A stretch of DNA of 64,000 nt from Fulvivirga marina (GTDB lineage Bacteria; Bacteroidota; Bacteroidia; Cytophagales; Cyclobacteriaceae), in assembly GCF_016775155.1 (NCBI RefSeq), contig NZ_JAEUGD010000023.1, forward strand, positions 1-64,000, written 5' to 3'. This document shows positions 55,501 through 63,603 of the stretch, piece after piece. A model generated the notes under the pieces. The model saw only the letters and a program-made list of their open reading frames with translations, was not told the origin of the DNA and searched no databases. Every line of letters starts with the position of its first letter. Within the stretch, counting starts at the first letter, position 1. The position numbers and the translations under genes were made by a program.

Positions 55501-55807
55501 GGAAGAAACAGAAATTGACTTGGTTAATAAGAGAATTACTCAGGAGACTATTAAACGCCAACGTCAAATACTTACAAGGCTTTTAGAAGCTGAAAATGCC
55601 ATGCGTGAAAGAGAACTAGATAAAGAGAGAAAAGGTGAAACCGCTAAAGACTATGAAAAGGCTCTTCCTAAGGCCTTTGAAGAATATTTTAAAATGAAAG
55701 AACAGGAGATAGAGCTACTAAAAACTATACCTCCTAAATTGTATCCATATTATAAAAAGGAAGTTAACGAATACTTTAAAAGACTAGGAAAAGAATCTAA
55801 TAACTAA
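52520..55807 (+). CDS. DUF4175-type membrane-anchored coiled-coil protein
   Basis: 1095 residues. Two N-terminal membrane helices (about 26-46 and 55-80) plus a third (about 148-170), a beta-rich domain (about 170-490), then a very long Glu/Lys/Gln-rich coiled coil (about 495-1000), with several heptad blocks (e.g. EELNKAIDELKEQNRSNELK). The last 80 residues are helical (KRQRQILTRLLEAENAMRER). This is the DUF4175 layout, found in Bacteroidota and alpha-proteobacteria, of unknown function. Downstream gene is 6 bp away, so it heads an operon with the RsbW-like ATPase, ybeY and perhaps mnmG. Confidence 0.82.
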   Translation: MTDNERHINANLRSYRRKYYLNLTLKGLIISLGLTLSIFLILNTLEYSFRFNSVVRAILLFSFIIFGFYAMGTYVILPLYRMMSKKHGMTNEEAALKIGSIFPEIGDKLLNIIQLQKQKGGLVEASITQKTETIKKYHFKDAVDIKKNKRYLKYLFAPLFIIAWVLVLSPAFITTSSSRIIHFNNEFTPKAPFNFNILNEKLLAFKNEDFTISLDLRGEAIPENAYILNNGRKIKMSKAESNVFSYTFRKIQNNQTFQFEAAGFTSREHGIKVVSRPNLRSFNVYLHYPNYLGRSNEVLNNVGNLQIPEGTSIKWQLKTIQSDEVLVNFQSTDESHQLKLTDKSIFELEKTFKKSQVYSINLKNKYSENKEKILYKIEVIPDQHPQIDLNVYPDTTLYSFIALGGNISDDYGLTKLKLFYQILQGSKESVYKSIDIPIARAQNQRYYYQWFLDSLGLTEDTSIKYFLKVWDNDGVNGNKASKTGTYIFRLPSKKELKRDIEKTTSETQENIDKTITEAKELKEKIERAEKKLKGQKEMSWQDENLLKDIIKKREELNKAIDELKEQNRSNELKRERFSKQDKRIKEKVEQLQELMDELLDEETKKLYDELQKLLEEQSEINDIQDVLDKLNNKENNLEKELERTLELFKKMKFDYKLNEAINELKEQIDDQEQLIKETSDKNKKNEELSEKQQELQEQFKEFKEQMNALEEFNQDLKNPESLPDIQEEQQNIDREQQKSKESLDKNKRKQSKESQQNAKEQMQKMAKQMEQMQSSMEMTMMQENLDDLRDIVHNLLKLSFDQEELMKEFSEVNQSDPRFVELGQQQLKLKDDAKIVEDSLLSLANRVFQIASFVTREVGKMNNHMDKSTEAIKERKKPVAVSEQQFAMTSINNLALLLDDVLQQMQNAMSDAMGKPQKGKGKDKSPSLSELQQQLNNKIENLKKSGKSGRELSEELAKLAAEQERIRQALQQMQEKAGEGDGGKKPGDGIPQKMEETEIDLVNKRITQETIKRQRQILTRLLEAENAMRERELDKERKGETAKDYEKALPKAFEEYFKMKEQEIELLKTIPPKLYPYYKKEVNEYFKRLGKESNN

Positions 55808-55813
55808 ATCAGA

Positions 55814-56215
55814 ATGAACACCATTAAAATTCAGATCCCTTCCCTTGCAGAGAACATCCGAATGATCGAGAGCTTTATTGATAATGCGAAGGAAAAGTTT
55901 CAGCTTGATGATGATATCTATGGCAATATAATGATAGCCGTAACAGAAGCTGTCAACAATGCCATCAAGCATGGAAACCAACATGATAAATCAAAGAATG
56001 TTGCATTATCATTATCATTACAAGACAGCCAGATCAGATTTACAATAAGTGATGAAGGAAGAGGCTTTGACTACAAAAACCTACCCGATCCTACGGCACC
56101 AGAGAACTTAGAAAAACCTGGTGGCAGAGGAATATTCCTCATGAAACATCTCTCCGATGAAGTAACTTTCATGGAAGATGGTAAAGTAGTAGAATTAAAC
56201 TTCTATATAAACTAA
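55814..56215 (+). CDS. RsbW-like anti-sigma / ATP-binding protein
   Basis: 133 residues, a single GHKL ATPase domain. N box VTEAVNNAIKHGNQHDKSKN, G1 ISDEGRGFDY, and a G2 loop GGRGIFLMKHLSDEV. Members act as serine kinases that switch off anti-sigma antagonists, or as binding partners of phosphatases. No sigma factor or antagonist gene is seen next to it, so its target is unknown. Tight in the operon: 6 bp from the DUF4175 gene, and its stop shares a base with the ybeY start. Confidence 0.88.
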   Translation: MNTIKIQIPSLAENIRMIESFIDNAKEKFQLDDDIYGNIMIAVTEAVNNAIKHGNQHDKSKNVALSLSLQDSQIRFTISDEGRGFDYKNLPDPTAPENLEKPGGRGIFLMKHLSDEVTFMEDGKVVELNFYIN

Positions 56216-56637
56216 TGCAAGCTGTTAATTTCTTTCAAGAAGATATAGACTTCAAATTAAACAATGAAATCCTTACTACAGACTGGATAAAAACAATCAT
56301 AAGTAAAGAAGGATTTACACTACAAGAGTTAAACTACATATTCTGTTCAGACGAATACTTATATCAAATGAATATCGAGTACTTAAATCATGATACGTAT
56401 ACCGATATCATCACGTTTGACAATTCAGATGAAGAGAATCAAATAGAGGGTGATATATTCATAAGCATAGACAGGGTACAAGACAATGCAGCACAAACAA
56501 ATTCTCATTTCGATGACGAACTAGCCCGTGTATTAATACATGGCGTTTTGCACTTAATAGGATACAAAGACAAGACCTCCATAGAAAAAGATGAGATGCG
56601 TAAAAAAGAAGAAGCTTGTTTATCTTTGCGACCTTAA
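56215..56637 (+). CDS. ybeY: Endoribonuclease YbeY
   Basis: 140 residues. Conserved metal-site region RVLIHGVLHLIGYKDKTSIE supplies two His (HGxxH), followed by EMRKKEEACL. In many bacteria a third His comes as GYDH; here GYKD stands instead, which is a usual variant in this phylum (recollection). Required for 16S rRNA maturation and ribosome quality control. Translation is coupled to the RsbW-like gene (shared base). The region after its stop holds the parS-like palindromes, so transcription from here may or may not read into mnmG. Confidence 0.9.
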   Translation: MQAVNFFQEDIDFKLNNEILTTDWIKTIISKEGFTLQELNYIFCSDEYLYQMNIEYLNHDTYTDIITFDNSDEENQIEGDIFISIDRVQDNAAQTNSHFDDELARVLIHGVLHLIGYKDKTSIEKDEMRKKEEACLSLRP

Positions 56638-56651
56638 TACAACAACTCAAC

Positions 56652-56667
56652 TGTTCCACGTGGAACA
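56652..56667. promoter_or_regulatory. parS-like ParB binding site 1
   Basis: TGTTCCACGTGGAACA, a perfect 16-bp palindrome extended by three further symmetric bases on each side (56649-56670). It is very close to the bacterial parS consensus TGTTTCACGTGAAACA and identical to parS variants seen in other bacteria (recollection, to be checked). Lies between ybeY and mnmG, 67 bp from a second copy. Confidence 0.75.
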
Positions 56668-56718
56668 GTTGCACAACCAGTATCAATACCAATATTTAAG
56701 ATTATAAATTTAACTAAG

Positions 56719-56734
56719 TGTTCCACGTGGAACA
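56719..56734. promoter_or_regulatory. parS-like ParB binding site 2
   Basis: A second TGTTCCACGTGGAACA, symmetric from 56717 to 56736, 20 bp before the mnmG ATG. Two identical palindromes in a 115-bp gap are far beyond chance. The location beside mnmG (gidA) and near a likely origin matches where parS sites occur. Confidence 0.75.
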
Positions 56735-56753
56735 CTCAATAAAATATTAGAAT

Positions 56754-58619
56754 ATGTTCCCGGAATATGATGTTATAGTAGTAGGGGCAGGCCATGCCGG
56801 ATGTGAAGCTGCACATGCAGCAGCTAAAATGGGATCCAAAGTTTTATTAGCTACCATGAATATGAATACGATTGCTCAAATGTCATGCAATCCTGCTATG
56901 GGTGGCGTAGCAAAAGGTCAAATCGTACGAGAGATAGATGCACTTGGAGGAATGTCAGGAATAATATCTGACAAATCAATGATTCAGTTTAGAATGCTAA
57001 ACAAGTCCAAAGGTCCTGCCATGTGGAGCCCTAGAACACAAAATGATCGAATGAGATTTGCTGAAGAATGGCGGCTAACACTAGAAAATACTCCTAATGT
57101 AGATTTTTGGCAAGAAATGGTAACAGGGGTTACGGTACAAAGCAATAAAGTAACGGGTATTACTACAGGTATGGGTATTAATATTAAGGCCAAAGCTGTA
57201 GTACTAACTAATGGAACCTTTCTCAATGGTATCATACATATAGGAGAAAAACAATTTGGAGGCGGAAGAACTGGTGAGCATGCTGCCAAAGGTATTACTG
57301 AACAACTTATTTCTTTAGGTTTTGAAGCAGGTCGCATGAAAACAGGTACGCCTCCAAGAGTGGATGGTAGATCGCTTGACTATAGTAAAATGGAAGAACA
57401 ACGAGGCGATGAAAACCCTGAAAAATTTTCATATAGTTCATTGACAAAACCCTTAGAGAATCAAAAGAGCTGCTTTATAACATACACCAATAATGATGTG
57501 CATGAAATACTTCAAACAGGTTTCGATAAATCTCCCATGTTCAATGGCCGTATTCAAGGTGTAGGCCCACGTTATTGTCCATCAATTGAAGATAAAATTA
57601 ATCGCTTCGCTGAAAGAGATAGACATCAAATATTTGTAGAACCAGAAGGATGGAATACAGTAGAAATATATGTCAACGGCTTTTCTACATCCTTACCAGA
57701 AGATGTTCAATATAAAGCTATGCGCCAAATAGCAGGTTTTGAAAATGCTAAAATGTTCAGGCCCGGCTATGCTATAGAGTATGATTACTTTCCACCAACA
57801 CAACTTAACTTAACGCTAGAAACAAAACTAATAGACAACCTATATTTTGCAGGGCAGATAAACGGAACAACAGGTTATGAAGAAGCTGCCTGTCAAGGAC
57901 TAATGGCAGGAATTAATGCTCATAACAAGATCAATGATACCGAACCTTTTATACTAAAAAGATCTGAAGCATATATTGGTGTACTTATTGATGATCTTAT
58001 CAACAAAGGGACTAAAGAACCATACCGTATGTTTACTTCTCGTGCGGAATTTAGGATATTACTACGCCAAGACAATGCCGATATAAGATTAACTGAAAAG
58101 GGTCATGCTTTAGGGTTAGCTACAGATACGAGATTAAAAGATATGTTAGATAAGAAAAAAGAAGTATCAAAGCTTTTAAATGATCTACAGCAAAAACGAA
58201 TAGAACCGGAAGATGCTAACGAAAATTTAACAAGTATAAAATCTTCACCAATCAAACAAAGAATACCTGTTATAGGCCTTCTAAAAAGACCAGAACTAAA
58301 CATACAGCATCTAAAGTCTTTGAACAGCGATCTTAATACTTATTTAAGCAAATATCATCAGCATGTATTAGAACAAGCTGAGATACTTATAAAATATGAT
58401 AACTACATAGATAAGGAAAAACAGTTGGCTGATAAGATGGAACAACTAGAAGATAAAAAAATAAGAAAGGACTTTGACTACGATCAAATCAAAGCACTTT
58501 CGTCAGAAGCAAAAGAAAAACTAAAAACTATTAAACCGCAGACTATAGGTCAGGCCTCACGAATAAGTGGGGTGTCTCCAGCCGACGTTTCAGTACTGAT
58601 GGTATATTTAAGTAAATAA
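56754..58619 (+). CDS. mnmG: tRNA uridine-5-carboxymethylaminomethyl modification enzyme MnmG (GidA)
   Basis: 621 residues. FAD-binding N-terminus VIVVGAGHAGCEAAHAAA, MnmG signature AMGGVAKGQIVREIDALGG, and QINGTTGYEEAACQGL. With MnmE it places carboxymethylaminomethyl on wobble uridine 34 of tRNAs. Length normal. Placement next to the parS-like sites and 3-5 kb from the origin candidate agrees with its frequent position near oriC in bacteria. The methyltransferase gene follows after 2 bp. Confidence 0.97.
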   Translation: MFPEYDVIVVGAGHAGCEAAHAAAKMGSKVLLATMNMNTIAQMSCNPAMGGVAKGQIVREIDALGGMSGIISDKSMIQFRMLNKSKGPAMWSPRTQNDRMRFAEEWRLTLENTPNVDFWQEMVTGVTVQSNKVTGITTGMGINIKAKAVVLTNGTFLNGIIHIGEKQFGGGRTGEHAAKGITEQLISLGFEAGRMKTGTPPRVDGRSLDYSKMEEQRGDENPEKFSYSSLTKPLENQKSCFITYTNNDVHEILQTGFDKSPMFNGRIQGVGPRYCPSIEDKINRFAERDRHQIFVEPEGWNTVEIYVNGFSTSLPEDVQYKAMRQIAGFENAKMFRPGYAIEYDYFPPTQLNLTLETKLIDNLYFAGQINGTTGYEEAACQGLMAGINAHNKINDTEPFILKRSEAYIGVLIDDLINKGTKEPYRMFTSRAEFRILLRQDNADIRLTEKGHALGLATDTRLKDMLDKKKEVSKLLNDLQQKRIEPEDANENLTSIKSSPIKQRIPVIGLLKRPELNIQHLKSLNSDLNTYLSKYHQHVLEQAEILIKYDNYIDKEKQLADKMEQLEDKKIRKDFDYDQIKALSSEAKEKLKTIKPQTIGQASRISGVSPADVSVLMVYLSK

Positions 58620-58621
58620 TT

Positions 58622-59506
58622 ATGTTTGAAAAACTAACGAACTGCCCGCTATGTAATAGTGGGCGTTTTAATAATTATCTAAGGTGCAAAGACTACACAG
58701 TCTCCGGTAAAGACTTCAACCTGGTCGCCTGTGCAGAATGTAAGTTTATTTATACTAATCCAAGACCACGACCACAAGACCTGCATTTATATTACGAGTC
58801 TAAAGACTATATATCACATAGTAATGAATCTAACAGTCCAATTAACTTTATTTATAAACTCGCTAGAAATTTCACTCTCAAACGGAAAGTTAAACTAGTA
58901 AATAGCTTAAGCCAAAAAGGAACAATACTAGACATTGGTTGCGGAACCGGTCATTTCATTACAGCATGTCAACAAGATGGATGGAGCATTAAAGGTGTTG
59001 AACCAGATAGTAAAGCACGTACAATAGCAGCACAAAAAACGGGTATTGATATAGTGGATGATATATCCAATATAAATGAAACACAGTATGACTTAATATC
59101 CATGTGGCATGTATTGGAACACATTCCTAATCTAAATGAATTCTTTCAACAATTGCTGTGCAAAGTTAAAAAAGATGGTAAGCTTATAATTGCTGTACCT
59201 AATTACAAAAGTCATGATGCACAACACTATAAAAAATATTGGGCTGCTTATGATGTTCCTCGTCACTTGTATCATTTCGATCAAACTGCAATGACTCAAC
59301 TTGCAGATAAATATCAGCTAAAAGTTAATAAGATATTACCCATGTCTCTAGATGCATATTATGTCAGTTTATTAAGTGAATCATATAAAGGGACTGGCAT
59401 ATTAAAATACATTAAAGCACCTTATCGAGGATTTATTTCTAACATGAAAGCCAAAAGCAATAATCTTAACTACTCAAGTTTAATATACATACTAACTAAA
59501 AAATGA
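58622..59506 (+). CDS. Class I SAM-dependent methyltransferase with zinc-ribbon N-terminus
   Basis: 294 residues. N-terminal CPLC...CAEC zinc-ribbon (about 8-45), then the Rossmann fold with ILDIGCGTGHFITACQQDG (motif I) and VEPDSKAR, and MWHVLEHIPNLNEFFQQLL. The substrate is unknown; zinc-ribbon methyltransferases often act on small molecules or cell-surface sugars. Starts 2 bp after mnmG and its last 4 bp overlap the next gene, so it is in the same operon. No membrane segments. Confidence 0.85.
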   Translation: MFEKLTNCPLCNSGRFNNYLRCKDYTVSGKDFNLVACAECKFIYTNPRPRPQDLHLYYESKDYISHSNESNSPINFIYKLARNFTLKRKVKLVNSLSQKGTILDIGCGTGHFITACQQDGWSIKGVEPDSKARTIAAQKTGIDIVDDISNINETQYDLISMWHVLEHIPNLNEFFQQLLCKVKKDGKLIIAVPNYKSHDAQHYKKYWAAYDVPRHLYHFDQTAMTQLADKYQLKVNKILPMSLDAYYVSLLSESYKGTGILKYIKAPYRGFISNMKAKSNNLNYSSLIYILTKK

Positions 59507-61323
59507 ATCGAATTATTTTCATACTCTTAGTATTAAATATAGCTCTCATATCAGCTTGTGCCAATCAAACAGCGCCAACCGGAGGTGACAAAGATGAAAC
59601 TCCTCCAGTCCTGGTATCATCCATACCCAATCAAGGAGAGTTGAACTTTCAAGGTAATGAGATCATACTTACCTTTGATGAACTAATAAAGACCGATAAT
59701 CCAAAAGAACAGTTTCTGATAACACCAAGAATTAAAGATGAATACGACATCAAATATAAAAAGAACAAGGTAATTATTCGGTTTGAAAAACCTCTTGATG
59801 ACAGTACTACATACTCCATCAACTTTCGTGAAGGAATCAAAGACCTAACTGAAGGTAACCCAGCAGATACACTTAAACTAGCATTTAGTACAGGTAGCTA
59901 TCTTGACTCACTAAGCATATCTGGTTATGTATATGACCTTATGACCAATCGTAAGGCTCAAGATATTACCATCGCGATATATGACGCAAAAGATACACTA
60001 GATATATTCAATAGCCCGCCTGTTTACTATACTAAAACGAATTCACAAGGTATATATAATATAGAAAACCTAAAGAACTCAGTATATAAAATATATGCCT
60101 TGCAAGATAAAAATAAAAATCTAACTCTAGAAAGTAAATCTGAAAAGTATGGATTTATTTCAGAAAACATTCATTTAGATAGTAATTTTTCTAAAATAGA
60201 TATTCCCATACAACTATTGGATGTTAGAGATGTTGAGCTACAAAGTTCAAGACCTTCGGGTACCACCTATAGTATCAAATACAACAAACATCTAATAGAC
60301 TACAATATAAACAGCTTAGATTCAACAGTGCATCTATATAGCAACTATACAGATAAAACACACAACACCATACAACTATTTAATGATATAAAATATCAGG
60401 ACAGTATAGCCATATCAATACTAGCAAAAGATTCACTTTTCAATGAAATAACAGATACAATTAAAATCAAATTTGAAGCCACCCAACGCAAACCTGCAGA
60501 CTTTACAGCAATATCTACTATCCCGACAATCATAACTAAAACTCCAGTATTTAAAGCTGAGTTGAAATTCAATAAGCCTGTAAAAAAGATAAACTATGAC
60601 AGTATCTATCTTTATCTCGATAGCGCCAACATTGTATACTTTAAATCAAAAGATTTGAATTGGAACCAACACCGAGACGAGGTTACATTGACGTACGACA
60701 TCGATCCAGCATTATTTATTAGTAAGCCAGAAAACATAGCATCACGAAATAGAAACACACAAAAACCATCTTCTAACGCAGACACTCTTAAAGCTAACCG
60801 AAGAAATATATCAGATTTAAGACAATCAGTAAATGAAACTGATAAAGACAACCAGCTAATAAATAAAAAGCCATCAACTGATAAGGATTCAACAAAGCTC
60901 AAACTAGAGGAACCACAGCAACCACATTTTTATGCGGCACCTTCAACCTTCATTAGTGCTGAATCAGATTCAAGCAAAAGGATAAAGGAAAAGCTCTCTT
61001 TCGTTAAACCAGAGGAGTTAGGAGTCCTACTAATGGATATACAAACTGATTACAAACATTACTTTGTACAGCTTATCAATTCTAAATATGAAGTCATAGC
61101 TGAAGAAGTAAACGGCAAAACCTTTCAATTTAAAAATATTGAACCAAGTGAATATAGGATAAGAATACTTGTGGATAGTAATCTTAATGGAATTTGGGAT
61201 TCAGGTAATGTAAAGAATAATCAAGAACCAGAACCCGTTATTTTCTATAAAAATAGCGAAGGAAACGAAATACTTACACTAAGAGCAAACTGGGAGTTAG
61301 GGCCAAACGTTATATCATTTTGA
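59503..61323 (+). CDS. Ig-like (Big_5) domain lipoprotein
   Basis: 606 residues. Lipoprotein signal with C19 (IALISACANQT). N-terminal Big_5/SbsA-like Ig domain (about 30-130: PPVLVSSIPNQGELNFQGNE, TFDELIK, TTYSINFREGI), followed by carnitine-like peptidase-regulatory and beta-rich domains. Surface-exposed protein of unknown function. Overlaps the methyltransferase gene by 4 bp. It is the last gene before the origin candidate; its stop at 61323 touches the first DnaA box. Codon use here is strongly A-rich with C over G on this strand. Confidence 0.75.
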   Translation: MNRIIFILLVLNIALISACANQTAPTGGDKDETPPVLVSSIPNQGELNFQGNEIILTFDELIKTDNPKEQFLITPRIKDEYDIKYKKNKVIIRFEKPLDDSTTYSINFREGIKDLTEGNPADTLKLAFSTGSYLDSLSISGYVYDLMTNRKAQDITIAIYDAKDTLDIFNSPPVYYTKTNSQGIYNIENLKNSVYKIYALQDKNKNLTLESKSEKYGFISENIHLDSNFSKIDIPIQLLDVRDVELQSSRPSGTTYSIKYNKHLIDYNINSLDSTVHLYSNYTDKTHNTIQLFNDIKYQDSIAISILAKDSLFNEITDTIKIKFEATQRKPADFTAISTIPTIITKTPVFKAELKFNKPVKKINYDSIYLYLDSANIVYFKSKDLNWNQHRDEVTLTYDIDPALFISKPENIASRNRNTQKPSSNADTLKANRRNISDLRQSVNETDKDNQLINKKPSTDKDSTKLKLEEPQQPHFYAAPSTFISAESDSSKRIKEKLSFVKPEELGVLLMDIQTDYKHYFVQLINSKYEVIAEEVNGKTFQFKNIEPSEYRIRILVDSNLNGIWDSGNVKNNQEPEPVIFYKNSEGNEILTLRANWELGPNVISF

Positions 61324-61634
61324 TGTGGATAAGTGTGGATTAACTCTGTGGAAATCTAAAGTTAACATGTGCTTAACCTCAATATTGAGTCAAAAAACAA
61401 AAACTTCTGTTGATTAATAAAGTTAAGTTGACTTGTTAATTATAAAATCCACAGACTTATACAGTACCGTATAATTATCCACAATTAAGAAGTCAAAATG
61501 TTAACATCTTATAACTCACATATTTTCAGTAAGTTACAACATTTAATGAGTGTGGATAACTAATAGAAAACAATCAATACATCCACAACTTAAAAAAACA
61601 AGATATAAATTAAGTATTTATCCACGTATCCACA
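61324..61634. other. DnaA-box cluster of the candidate replication origin
   Basis: Boxes, consensus TTATCCACA on either strand. Perfect: 61324-61332, 61475-61483, 61551-61559. One mismatch: 61334-61342, 61618-61626, 61626-61634. Two mismatches: about 61347, 61445, 61579. Nine boxes in about 310 bp is far above chance. No gene is present, and top-strand GC skew changes sign across it. Confidence 0.8.
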
Positions 61635-61700
61635 TTATAATAGATAATAATAACTTTAATATATAATAGAATATATAATATAGAGCTGTGTGAATTGTTA
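61635..61700. other. AT-rich candidate unwinding element (DUE)
   Basis: About 50 bp of almost pure A/T (TTATAATAGATAATAATAAC, then ATATAATAGAATATATAATA) follow the last DnaA boxes and precede the TPR gene. This is the expected shape of an origin's duplex-unwinding element. Confidence 0.7.
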
Positions 61701-61712
61701 ATAAATGGATCT

Positions 61713-63551
61713 ATGAAAAAATTTTTCATCTTTACTCTTTTTACATTTATATCTTTGATTGCCACTGCTCAATCTCAGGAAGTCCGGTTGGCCAATGAAT
61801 ATTATTCTCAAGGTGAATATGAGAAGGCTAAAAAATTATACGACGATCTTGCTCGGGATTTGAATAATATACCACTTATCCACAATAACTATTTCTTTTT
61901 GTTGGTAGAGCTGGCTGAGTACAAGGAGGCCGAAAAATATGTTAAGCGCCTGATCAAAAACTTTCCCAATAATCTCTATTATCAGCTCGATCTCGGAGTA
62001 TTATTGAAAAGTTCCGGTCAAGAATCACAATCCCAAAAATACTTTGATAACATAATAGATGAGATTAAGTACGATAACTACCGTACACGCATAACTGCCG
62101 ACTACTTTGTAAATAAACAGTTAACCAACATGGCTATCCGTACATTTAAGGATGCACGAACTGCTATTAATAATCAGTATGCCTATGCACTGGAGATGGC
62201 CAATATTTACCGAATCATGAATGAAAAGGATCTGATGGTTCAGGAGTACTTAAATTATGTGAGTCAAAACCCTTCTAACCTGAACTATGTAAAGAATACA
62301 CTTCAAAGTCTGCTTGCAAAACCCGAAGAGCTCCAAAGTTTGGAAATGTTGCTTTATGACAAAATCCAGAACGAACCAAATAGCGAAATATATGGTGAAT
62401 TACTTATTTGGGTTAATCTTCAACAAAAGAATTTCTATGGTGCATTTATTCAGGCACGAGCGATTGATAAAAGACTGAGAACTGAAGGTAGCAGAAGTAT
62501 TAACATTGGTCTAATGGCTCTGGAAAATAATGACTACAACAGTGCCATTAAAGTATTTACCTATATCATAAAAGAGTTTCCGGGTACTTATAATTACCTA
62601 TTAGCAAAAATGTATCTGATAAAGTCTTATGAGAAACGCGTCAGAAATACTTATCCTATAGATGAACGCGAGATACGTAACCTAATTAATGACTATAACA
62701 ATTTTATCAGCGAGTTAGGTATTACCAGAAATACACTCGAGGCTTTGCGAAATAAAGCACTGTTGCATGCATTCTATTTGGATGAAAAAGACTCTGCCAT
62801 TACTATCTTGAAACAGATTATTGCTACTCCACGTGCTAATCCGGATATTAAGGCCAGATCTAAGCTGGATTTAGGGGATATCTACATATTGACTGAAGAG
62901 CCATGGGAATCCACATTGCTCTATTCGCAGGTTGAAAAATCTCACAAGGAGGATCTACTGGGCTATGAAGCCAAACTAAGAAATGCAAAACTCTCGTACT
63001 ACAAGGGAGATTTTCAGCTTGCTCAGGAGCACTTGGATATACTGAAACAAGCCACTACGCGTGAAATAGCTAACGATGCCATGGCATTAAGCCTATTGAT
63101 AAAAGATAATATAGCTTTCGATAGTACTGAGACCGCTATGAAAAAATATGCGGCCATAGAATTGATGCTCTTTCAAAATAAAATCGCGCCGGCGCTTCGC
63201 GCCATACAAGCCATGCGTGAAGAATACGCCGGTCATAGTTTATCTGATGAGCTTTTATGGAAAGAGGCCGATATACAAAAGAAACTGGGTCATTTTGAAG
63301 TAGCCATTTCACTACTTCAGAAAATTGTAGATGAATACGATACTGATATCCTAAGCGATGATGCTTACTTTACTCTTGGTTCTATCTATGATCGACAACT
63401 TAATGATCCTCAAAAGGCCATGGAAATATACAAAACCTTTCTTACCAAATATCCAGGTAGTGTTTATGTTGCAGAGGCCAGAAAGCGTTTTAGACAGCTG
63501 CGAGGTGATTACAATATGCATGAAGGAAAATTGCAAAATAATGAGTTATAA
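61713..63551 (+). CDS. Periplasmic TPR protein
   Basis: 612 residues from ATG 61713 (MKKFFIFTLFTFISLIATAQ), a typical signal peptide; an upstream ATG at 61695 adds 6 residues and is less likely. Multiple TPR units follow (e.g. EYYSQGEYEKAKKLYDDL, LGDIYILTEEPWESTLLY, AYFTLGSIYDRQLNDPQKAM). A protein-interaction scaffold; no partner can be named. The first gene right of the origin candidate, transcribed away from it. A perfect DnaA box (61876-61884) lies inside it. Followed by an acyl-CoA ligase gene. Confidence 0.82.
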   Translation: MKKFFIFTLFTFISLIATAQSQEVRLANEYYSQGEYEKAKKLYDDLARDLNNIPLIHNNYFFLLVELAEYKEAEKYVKRLIKNFPNNLYYQLDLGVLLKSSGQESQSQKYFDNIIDEIKYDNYRTRITADYFVNKQLTNMAIRTFKDARTAINNQYAYALEMANIYRIMNEKDLMVQEYLNYVSQNPSNLNYVKNTLQSLLAKPEELQSLEMLLYDKIQNEPNSEIYGELLIWVNLQQKNFYGAFIQARAIDKRLRTEGSRSINIGLMALENNDYNSAIKVFTYIIKEFPGTYNYLLAKMYLIKSYEKRVRNTYPIDEREIRNLINDYNNFISELGITRNTLEALRNKALLHAFYLDEKDSAITILKQIIATPRANPDIKARSKLDLGDIYILTEEPWESTLLYSQVEKSHKEDLLGYEAKLRNAKLSYYKGDFQLAQEHLDILKQATTREIANDAMALSLLIKDNIAFDSTETAMKKYAAIELMLFQNKIAPALRAIQAMREEYAGHSLSDELLWKEADIQKKLGHFEVAISLLQKIVDEYDTDILSDDAYFTLGSIYDRQLNDPQKAMEIYKTFLTKYPGSVYVAEARKRFRQLRGDYNMHEGKLQNNEL

Positions 63552-63603
63552 TAAATTGATAGGATTTGATTAATTTAAGCTCCATTTTTGCAAAACCTTA
63601 CCT

